From assembly GCF_900109955.1 (NCBI RefSeq), contig NZ_FOJB01000001.1, positions 2,294,001-2,358,000 of the forward strand: a stretch of 64,000 bases of DNA. The letters are read 5' to 3'. This document shows, one piece after another, positions 17,448-24,480 of this stretch. How positions within the stretch are numbered: the first letter of the stretch is position 1; every line of letters starts with the position of its first letter. A program made the position numbers and the translations under genes. The notes beneath the pieces are model-generated. The model ran no database searches. It had not been told where the DNA came from and was given only the letters and a program-made list of their open reading frames with translations. The stretch comes from Aliiroseovarius sediminilitoris. GTDB taxonomy: Bacteria > Pseudomonadota > Alphaproteobacteria > Rhodobacterales > Rhodobacteraceae.

Positions 17448-17488
17448 TTGCGCAAAATTCTGAGCAATGCTATCAAAATTTTGCGCAA
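17448..17488. promoter_or_regulatory. Duplicated TTGCGCAA operator between gabT and the XRE-cupin gene
   Basis: TTGCGCAAAATT (17448-17459) and its exact reverse complement AATTTTGCGCAA (17477-17488) form a perfect 12-bp inverted repeat. Each arm contains the palindrome TTGCGCAA, and the two cores are 33 bp apart, about three helical turns. It lies in the divergent promoter region and is the best candidate for binding by the XRE-cupin regulator. Confidence 0.75.
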
Positions 17489-17548
17489 GATTTACGAAGG
17501 CGGAGGTTTGCGCAGACTGCACAATCGCAGCAAGACAGAGGAGAGCAC

Positions 17549-18130
17549 ATGCAGGATGAGTTCGATGTCGGCGGGCGACTGAAATCGCTCAGACAGCAAT
17601 TTGGCTTGTCTCAAAGACAGTTGGCCGAGGCCGCGAATGTCCCGCATGGTCAGATCTCGATGATCGAACGGAACCACTCGTCCCCGTCCGTCGCCTCTCT
17701 GCGCAAGATATTGGGCGGATTGAACATGTCCATGTCCGAGTTTTTTGAACCCGAAGCGCCCACGACTCATCAAGTATTCTTTACACCCGTCGAACTGCGC
17801 GACCTGACATCGGCGCTGTATCAGGACAATGACGCCGCGCTGCGGATGATTACCATCAAGCAGGTGGGCGACGCCAAGGCGCACGGACTTCAGGTGCTGC
17901 ACGAGCTTTACGAACCGGGCGCGGACACCGGTGAAACCATGATCGAACATGAAGCCAATGAAGGCGGGATCGTCATTGAAGGCGAGTTGGAGATTACGGT
18001 GGGCGACGCCACCCGCGTTCTGAAAGCGGGTGATGCCTATCTGTTCAACTCGCGCGAACCGCACCGCTTTCGCAACATTTCGGACCGCCCTGCGCGTATC
18101 GTGTCCGCCTGCACCCCGCCATACCTCTAG
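17549..18130 (+). CDS. XRE-cupin transcriptional regulator (PuuR-like)
   Basis: 193 residues. An N-terminal HTH_3/XRE domain (about 8-65; LSQRQLAEAANVPHGQISMIE) is joined to a C-terminal cupin (about 115-190) of the kind found in PuuR and related amine/amino acid regulators. It probably senses an intermediate of omega-amino acid use and controls gabT-gcdH and its own operon through the duplicated TTGCGCAA site. AGGAGAG precedes the ATG at 17549. The CoA-transferase starts eight bases after its stop. Confidence 0.9.
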   Translation: MQDEFDVGGRLKSLRQQFGLSQRQLAEAANVPHGQISMIERNHSSPSVASLRKILGGLNMSMSEFFEPEAPTTHQVFFTPVELRDLTSALYQDNDAALRMITIKQVGDAKAHGLQVLHELYEPGADTGETMIEHEANEGGIVIEGELEITVGDATRVLKAGDAYLFNSREPHRFRNISDRPARIVSACTPPYL

Positions 18131-18138
18131 GAGCCGCC

Positions 18139-19242
18139 ATGCACCCGCTTGAAGGACTGAAAGTCGTCGAACTTGCCCGTATTCTGGCCGGGCCTTGGAT
18201 CGGTCAGTCACTTGCCGATCTGGGCGCCAATGTGGTGAAGGTCGAAAGCCCCGATGGCGATGACACCCGCAAATGGGGGCCGCCGTTTATCGAGCGTGAT
18301 GGCGACCGGACCGCCGCTTATTATTACTGTGCGAACCGGGGCAAGGACTGCGTGACGGCCGATTTTCGCACACCCGCGGGTCAGCAGATCGTGCGTGATC
18401 TGGTCAAGGACGCCGACATCCTGATCGAGAATTTCAAGGTTGGCGGGTTGGCCAAATACGGGTTGGACTATGGTTGCCTGTCCGCACTGAACCCGCGGCT
18501 CATCTATTGCTCGGTCACGGGGTTCGGTCAGGATGGACCCTGGGCGAAGCGGGCAGGATATGACTTCCTTCTGCAAGGGCTTTCGGGACTGATGTCCGTC
18601 ACGGGCGACCCGCAAGGGCATCCCCAGAAGGTAGGCGTTGCCATCACCGATATCGTGACCGGTCTTTATGGCACAATCGGCATTCTGGCCGCTGTCGAAC
18701 AACGCCACCGCACCGGGCACGGGCAGCATGTGGACATGAGCCTTCTGGATTGTGCCACCGCCATGATGGCCAATCAGGCGATGAACTTCCTTGCGACCGG
18801 CACCAGCCCGAACCGTATGGGCAACGAGCATCCGAATATCGCCCCCTATCAGGCATGTCCGGTAAGGGATGGCTACATCATTCTGGCCGTGGGCAACGAC
18901 GGGCAATTCCAGCGTTTCTGTGAGGTGATCGGGCGGAACGATCTGGCGAAGGATGCCCGCTTCGCCACAAATCAGGACCGCGTGGCGAACCGCGCGGACC
19001 TGACGCCGCAGATTGAGGCGGCGCTTGCAAACCGGTCCATGGCCGACATCCTGATCGCCCTTGAAGACGCCACCGTCCCGGCTGGCCCGATCAACACAAT
19101 GGAACAGACCTTCGCCAACCCACAGATTCAGCATCGCAATATGCAGATTGCCCCGGACGGTGTACCCGGGGTGCGAGGTCCTTGGGTGTTCTCGGATGCG
19201 GAACTGAACCTTGAGCGATCGGCTCCCATTCTTCCGAAATAG
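18139..19242 (+). CDS. CaiB/BaiF (family III) CoA-transferase, probably glutarate-specific
   Basis: 367 residues, family III CoA-transferase, with the start ELARILAGPWIGQSLADLGANVVKVE cut in family style and the presumed nucleophile Asp199 in VDMSLLD. Such enzymes move CoA from succinyl-CoA or another donor to a carboxylic acid. The location beside gcdH and an omega-aminotransferase points to succinyl-CoA:glutarate CoA-transferase (compare GcdG of Pseudomonas and human SUGCT). It shares an operon with the XRE-cupin gene and is followed by a terminator. Specificity is inferred from context. Confidence 0.85.
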   Translation: MHPLEGLKVVELARILAGPWIGQSLADLGANVVKVESPDGDDTRKWGPPFIERDGDRTAAYYYCANRGKDCVTADFRTPAGQQIVRDLVKDADILIENFKVGGLAKYGLDYGCLSALNPRLIYCSVTGFGQDGPWAKRAGYDFLLQGLSGLMSVTGDPQGHPQKVGVAITDIVTGLYGTIGILAAVEQRHRTGHGQHVDMSLLDCATAMMANQAMNFLATGTSPNRMGNEHPNIAPYQACPVRDGYIILAVGNDGQFQRFCEVIGRNDLAKDARFATNQDRVANRADLTPQIEAALANRSMADILIALEDATVPAGPINTMEQTFANPQIQHRNMQIAPDGVPGVRGPWVFSDAELNLERSAPILPK

Positions 19243-19243
19243 C

Positions 19244-19272
19244 AAAGGGCAAGCTTAATGTGCTGCCCTTTT
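19244..19272. terminator. Bidirectional terminator
   Basis: AAAGGGCA (19244-19251) and TGCCCTTT (19264-19271) form a perfect 8-bp stem with a 12-base loop between the convergent CoA-transferase and imelysin genes; both strands end in T-runs. Confidence 0.8.
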
Positions 19273-19294
19273 CATTGCTGTCAGCCTCGACGGA

Positions 19295-20545
19295 TCATTC
19301 GAAAACTGCCGACGGATTGTCCAAGCTCTCAGATCCCTCGATCGACACGCTATCGGCCCCGACCAGCGCCACTGCACGCTCGATATTGCGGGTTTGCGCC
19401 ACCAGATGGTCAATCGCGTTCTGAACCAGTGCACCACCCGGATGCCCCGCCCCCAGCATCTGGTCATAAGACGTGCCAGCGTCGGCGACGGTGCGGATGT
19501 CACCCAACGCAATCATGGTTCTATCCATGTCACCCAAAAGATTGTTGGCCAGTGTTTCGTCTTTCTCTTTCACCAGGTCATACAGCGACGGACCTTCGAT
19601 GACCGAACCATTGACCCGCACATAACGCCCGGTGTAGACGTTGCGAATGCCGAGCCCGTCAAAATAATGCGAGTTATGGGTGTTGTCCGAGAAACAATCC
19701 TGTTCTTCTTCCGGATCGTTCAGAAGCAGGCCAAGTTTCATTCGTTCGCCCGCCAGTTCGCCATAGGACAGGCTGCCCAACCCGGTGAAGGCCATAACGA
19801 TGCCCCGGTTGGCATCCGCGATCGCGTCAGAACGCCCCTGCCCGCCTTCGGACCAATTGGCGACCGCATCCCGAAGGTCCAAGACCAACAGGTCCGTGGC
19901 TGCCTTCAGATAAGCCGCACGGCGATCACAATTGCCGCCGGTGCAATTTTCCGTATCGAAATCCGTGACTGGTCGCTGACCTGCACCATGATCCGTGCCC
20001 GACAAATCCTGACCCCACAACAGGAATTCGATAGCGTGATAGCCCGTCGCCACATTGGCCTCGATCCCTTCAATCTCGTGCAGGTTTTCCAACAGTTCAG
20101 GGGTAATTTCTGAGGCATCAATGCTTGCACCAGCAACGGTCAATTCAGGGTTCGCAATGATATTTGCTGTCGAAAACGGGTTTTCGTCATTGGCCCCCAG
20201 ATCGGTTGAAACATAGTCGATCAGCCCTTCGTCCAGCGGCCACGCATTTACCTTGCCTTCCCATTCATCGACCGAGGGGTTGCCAAAGCGAAACGCTTCG
20301 GTCTGTTGATAAGGCACACGGGCGGCCAGCCAAGCGGCTTTGGCGGCGGCCAGACTGGTGTCAGTCGGTGCGGCCAGAAGCGCATCGACCGCTGTATTCA
20401 ATTTCTGTGCCAGAGCAAGGCTGTCTTCATACCCCGCCCGGGCAATATCGGCATAGTTGTTCAGGATATCTTCCGGCGTAGATGCCTGTGCAAAGGCCAT
20501 GCTGCAAAAAAATGCGGTGGTTGTGTAAAGCGACGTTCGGAACAT
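19295..20545 (-). CDS. Imelysin-like (peptidase M75 family) iron-regulated protein
   Basis: 416 residues with a signal peptide (about 1-21, ending AFAQAS) and the imelysin GxHxxE motif as GYHAIEFLLWG. Family members such as IrpA/EfeO-like proteins bind iron or heme outside the inner membrane. Four cysteines include a CTGGNC pair probably forming a disulfide. In many proteobacteria irpA sits with a thiol oxidoreductase and a DUF1513 gene; here it stands alone between two terminators/regulatory gaps. I could not pick out a clear iron-responsive operator upstream. Confidence 0.87.
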   Translation of the reverse strand: MFRTSLYTTTAFFCSMAFAQASTPEDILNNYADIARAGYEDSLALAQKLNTAVDALLAAPTDTSLAAAKAAWLAARVPYQQTEAFRFGNPSVDEWEGKVNAWPLDEGLIDYVSTDLGANDENPFSTANIIANPELTVAGASIDASEITPELLENLHEIEGIEANVATGYHAIEFLLWGQDLSGTDHGAGQRPVTDFDTENCTGGNCDRRAAYLKAATDLLVLDLRDAVANWSEGGQGRSDAIADANRGIVMAFTGLGSLSYGELAGERMKLGLLLNDPEEEQDCFSDNTHNSHYFDGLGIRNVYTGRYVRVNGSVIEGPSLYDLVKEKDETLANNLLGDMDRTMIALGDIRTVADAGTSYDQMLGAGHPGGALVQNAIDHLVAQTRNIERAVALVGADSVSIEGSESLDNPSAVFE

Positions 20546-20688
20546 GGAACCCTCGTTGTTGGTGTTTCGAACCCGCTATAGATGAGTTATTTTGTCAGGT
20601 AAAGCAATCTTGATTATTTTTGTCGGATATATTCTGACCGGTTTTTCCGCCGAAAACGTTTCACACGCACGTGATGCTTATCAGGGTG

Positions 20689-21141
20689 CTACAGGCGCTC
20701 CAGCTTTTCCAATGCATCAAGCAACGCCTCGAATTGTTCCTGCCCAAGATGGCGCACGTAGCCGTCTGCGATCTGCCCAGCCCGGTCGCGATTGTCGTCA
20801 ATGATTTGTTGCCCGGCTGCGGTGATCTCAAGCATTTGCCGCCGCCGATCTGCCTTGTCTCGGGTGCGCGTCACCAGACCGTTCGCGACCATCGCCTGAA
20901 TGATCCGCGTCAAACTGGGCAAAAGCAGGCTTGTCCTTTCACCCAGATGGGTCGCATCCAGCGCACCGTGCTCTGACAACACGCGAAGAATGCGCCACTG
21001 CTGTTCTGTGATGCCAATGGGTGCAAGCATCTCGCGCACAGGTCCCATGACCTTTTCGCGGGCGCGCATCAATGCAATTGGCAGGGATCGCCTGGTGGAT
21101 GGCAACTTGGCCCGCGTCGGTCCTGTTTGTGATCTGGGCAT
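20689..21141 (-). CDS. MarR family regulator (HpaR-like)
   Basis: 150 residues from the ATG at 21141, with AGGAG five bases upstream; the TTG just before it is less likely. The winged helix includes LGERTSLLLPSLTRIIQAMVANGLVTRTRDKADRR in the family arrangement, and the spacing and N-terminus resemble HpaR-type regulators of aromatic acid use. No aromatic genes are close, and the target is unknown. It lies 143 bases upstream of the imelysin gene on the same strand. Confidence 0.87.
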   Translation of the reverse strand: MPRSQTGPTRAKLPSTRRSLPIALMRAREKVMGPVREMLAPIGITEQQWRILRVLSEHGALDATHLGERTSLLLPSLTRIIQAMVANGLVTRTRDKADRRRQMLEITAAGQQIIDDNRDRAGQIADGYVRHLGQEQFEALLDALEKLERL

Positions 21142-21560
21142 CAATGCTCCTCGAATTTCGATGACGGTTTCATAAGAAAAGCGACGGCGGTCGGGATCAA
21201 CCGCTAACTTTCATTTGGCAACGACGAGGCTGGCGCACCGACATCAGACAGGCCTTCAGTGCTACACGCTTGGCCGTTCGCCTCAACGGAGGCTCGCGCT
21301 TAATGATAAAGCTCATATCCTTCTCAACTTTTACTAGATTTAGCCCAAACAGTGCCGCGATTGCATCGCATCAGACCAGACAAGACAAGAAGGGCAAGCA
21401 GCCCACCCTGTCATCGGCCTTTCTATCCGCTATTGACGAAATCGTTAACGTAGAAATTAACCAAGTGTTAAGATAAAGATAAACTTGAAGGAGAACCGCC
21501 CGGCAAAAAAGCTAGAGCCTTGGAACAACGGGTTTTCCAATAAATAACAAGGACATGGGG
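21142..21560. other. 419-bp intergenic region
   Basis: AT-richer gap between the leftward MarR gene and the rightward FAD-oxidoreductase gene. It has several TTAAC/GTTAA elements near 21440-21470 that could be part of a promoter. A 68-codon open frame at 21270-21476 has no ribosome site or recognisable domain and was not accepted. Confidence 0.5.
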
Positions 21561-24473
21561 ATGGCCAAACAGAAAGTTGCCGTGATTGGCGGGGGCGTAG
21601 GTGCAATTACGGCAGTTTATGCCATCACGCAAACGCCAGATTGGGACAAAAAATACGACATCACGATTTATCAATTGGGCTGGCGCAATGGTGGCAAAGG
21701 GGCCAGCGGGCGCAACGCGGAATATGGTCAGCGTATCGAAGAGCACGGATTGCATGTTTGGGCCGGATTCTATGACAACGCATTTCGCAATATGCGACGC
21801 TGCTATGAACAATTGGTCGAATTGGGGTTGCGTAAGGAAAGTGATCCTTTGGGGACGATGGACAAGGCGTTCAAACCCCTGTCCCATCTATTTCTCGCCG
21901 AGCGGGTGCCGACAACCTCACTGGACGAAAACCAATGGCGCCCTTGGGTGATTGATCTGCCCGGTAATGACAAACAGCCGGGATCGGAAACACAAGTCCC
22001 CGACCCGTTTCAAATGATGATGCGCATTCTTGAGATCGTTATCGAATTTATGAAGAAGGGTGAGTTGGAAGACGGCCCGCATCACCAGTTGGGCATCGCG
22101 CTGCCATCAGGACTGCTGGGCCACCATCAGTCCATCCATCGCCACGTGGCTTCGATGCCTGCTGATCCGGCAAAGCACACCGCCCGCGATACGAATATCC
22201 TGCTGGACTTCATCGACGCCGCCCAAGCCGCTGTCCACGCGATGGAAACGCCTGAAAACATTCAGGACGACGCGAAGCGACGTGGCCTCTATCTGGTGGA
22301 TATCGGGCTGGCCTATATGCGTGGAGTCGTCGGGTCTGACACCTTCACCAGCGGATATGATGTTCTTGATCAGTGGGAGTTCACCGACTGGCTGCGAATG
22401 AACAACGCAAGCGATCAGGCGCTGGATTGGGTTGCCATTCGCGGATGTTACGACTTCGTTTTCGGCTTTCCACAGGGCAACACAGACCGGCAGGGCGACA
22501 CCGGCGCAGGCACCGCGATCCGCGCGATGTCGCGTCTGATCTTCACCTATTCGACCGCGATCTTTCACAAGATGCAGGCCGGGATGGGCGACACGATTTT
22601 CGGTCCTTACTATCAGGTCCTGGCTGCAATAGGTGTGAAATTCGAATTCTTCTGCGCCGCCCGCGATCTTCATCTGAACGATATCGGCACACGCGTTGAT
22701 CGCCTTTCAATGGTCCGTCAGGCCAAGGTCAAATCAGGAAACTACGAACCCTTGGTTGACGTGGGCGGCCTGCCCTGCTGGCCGTCCGAGCCGCTGTGGT
22801 CGCAACTTGTAGATGGCACCGAACTGAAAAAACAGGGTATTGATTTCGAATGCGAAAAATCCCCGCCGACCGGCACACCATTTGAACTGAAGCGTGGCAA
22901 GGATTTCGATATCGTGCTTCTGGGGGCCTCGTTGGGATCGCTGCCCTATATGACGCGGGAGCTGTCGGCCACGTCAGACCGGTGGCGCCTGATGCTGGAC
23001 CGGGTAAAGACCGTCGGCACCCACGCGGCCCAGCTTTGGCTGAACAAATCCGTCAAAGATATGGGGTGGGAGGATCGGGTGGAAGTCCACAACAGCCCAA
23101 CGGCCATCCCTTCATCGCCCATGCGGACGATCATCACCGGATTTGCCGAACCGCTGGACACTTGGGCGGACATGTCCCACCTGATCCCGCACGAGGCTTG
23201 GCCCGATCCTGGCCCGGCTTCAATTTCATACTTCTGCGCGCCTGCGCCGGACGGCGAAACATTGGATGAGTTCAACACCAATGTCGCATCGTGGATGGAC
23301 AAAGACCTGCCGGAGCTTTGGCCCAAAGCAAGAAAACGCGGCAAATTCGACAAAGCGCTTTTTCACGACAACCCCGAGTCCGCCGTCTATTCGCGCGTCA
23401 ATATGTACGGGTCAGAGCGCTATGTCCTGTCCGTCACCAACAGCGTTTATCATCGCCTCGCCCCGTCCGAGAGCGGGTTTTCAAACCTCTACCTCGCCGG
23501 AGACTGGACCCGTTGCGGGCTGAATGCGGGATGCGTTGAAGGGGCAACGATGTCGGGGATTGCCTGCGCATCTGCCATCACCGGGGTCGATCTTCTGAAT
23601 GTCGGAGCCGAAGATATTCCCCGCGAAAACACCCTGCCCGAAAAGGCGATGTTCCAGACGAACTCGATCTCCGGCACCTCATGGCCGTTGACGCCGTTCT
23701 TTGCACGTGGCGAGATGACGGGCGTTTTCTTCTTTTATGAAAGGCCCCGCGACGAGGTGCAGACCATGCTGCCCGACGGTATCTATCTGGGTCACTGCCC
23801 GATGGTGCGACCGGGATACCACCCTGTGGGCATGTCCTTTTGTAGCTATCACAATGTGCGCGGGTCCTTCATTCCAAACTTTCTGGCAATGCGCCCATAC
23901 GGAGAAGCGACCTTTGCCATCCCCTACACGCATACGGATGAAGGACACGCGGCACCGTTCTTGTATCCGCGCCGTCTTTACGTCAACAATTCGTCGGCCA
24001 TCTTTGCGGGCAAATTCTTTTATGCGATGCCCAAGTCGAAGGCGGAAATCAACGTCGAAAACACCCGTTTCACCGCCTCGAATGCGGATGCGTTGTCGAT
24101 TGATTTCTGCGCCGAGCAGCATCGCGATCCGGTCGCCTTGTCGGGGCACGCGGCACACGGGGCCATATCGGACCTGCTGGACATGACATTCGTCACCCGA
24201 AATACGCGTGGGCAAATGTTCTATAACGCGTTCGATCTTCAACTTGACCGGTCCTATGTTGCACCGATATCGGGCGAGGTTTCGGTCACAGATCCCAGTG
24301 CAGATGGCTTTCCGGATACGCAGATGGAAGTCGGACCGCTCTTAAATCATCGCGATATGAGGCTTCCGGGTGCCTTCCGAATTTGGTGCTCTTGGTCGAT
24401 GACAAACCCGTTGGATAGCCGACGCGTCAGACACGCTGCACAAGCACGGTCCTGGGTGCGACGTAACGATTGA
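21561..24473 (+). CDS. FAD-dependent oxidoreductase fused to an acetoacetate-decarboxylase-like domain
   Basis: 970 residues from the ATG at 21561 (AAGGA seven bases before it; the ATG at 21555 is too close). Residues 1-650 form a phytoene-desaturase-type FAD amine-oxidase fold: dinucleotide motif VIGGGVGAIT, the EEHGLHVWAGFYDN motif of carotenoid/squalene desaturases, and a C-terminal FAD motif NLYLAGDWTRCG. From about residue 705 a second domain begins (FFARGEMTGVFFFYERP) that resembles acetoacetate decarboxylase, with a MPKSKAEI segment where the Schiff-base lysine could be. The substrate is unknown, probably a lipid or polyketide-like molecule. The cyclase/ATPase gene starts eight bases after the stop. 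Confidence 0.8.
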   Translation: MAKQKVAVIGGGVGAITAVYAITQTPDWDKKYDITIYQLGWRNGGKGASGRNAEYGQRIEEHGLHVWAGFYDNAFRNMRRCYEQLVELGLRKESDPLGTMDKAFKPLSHLFLAERVPTTSLDENQWRPWVIDLPGNDKQPGSETQVPDPFQMMMRILEIVIEFMKKGELEDGPHHQLGIALPSGLLGHHQSIHRHVASMPADPAKHTARDTNILLDFIDAAQAAVHAMETPENIQDDAKRRGLYLVDIGLAYMRGVVGSDTFTSGYDVLDQWEFTDWLRMNNASDQALDWVAIRGCYDFVFGFPQGNTDRQGDTGAGTAIRAMSRLIFTYSTAIFHKMQAGMGDTIFGPYYQVLAAIGVKFEFFCAARDLHLNDIGTRVDRLSMVRQAKVKSGNYEPLVDVGGLPCWPSEPLWSQLVDGTELKKQGIDFECEKSPPTGTPFELKRGKDFDIVLLGASLGSLPYMTRELSATSDRWRLMLDRVKTVGTHAAQLWLNKSVKDMGWEDRVEVHNSPTAIPSSPMRTIITGFAEPLDTWADMSHLIPHEAWPDPGPASISYFCAPAPDGETLDEFNTNVASWMDKDLPELWPKARKRGKFDKALFHDNPESAVYSRVNMYGSERYVLSVTNSVYHRLAPSESGFSNLYLAGDWTRCGLNAGCVEGATMSGIACASAITGVDLLNVGAEDIPRENTLPEKAMFQTNSISGTSWPLTPFFARGEMTGVFFFYERPRDEVQTMLPDGIYLGHCPMVRPGYHPVGMSFCSYHNVRGSFIPNFLAMRPYGEATFAIPYTHTDEGHAAPFLYPRRLYVNNSSAIFAGKFFYAMPKSKAEINVENTRFTASNADALSIDFCAEQHRDPVALSGHAAHGAISDLLDMTFVTRNTRGQMFYNAFDLQLDRSYVAPISGEVSVTDPSADGFPDTQMEVGPLLNHRDMRLPGAFRIWCSWSMTNPLDSRRVRHAAQARSWVRRND

Positions 24474-24480
24474 GGATATA

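Noticed and set aside
21270-21476. 68-codon plus-strand frame before the FAD fusion gene
   Set aside because: No ribosome site and no hydrophobic or domain pattern; seems chance.
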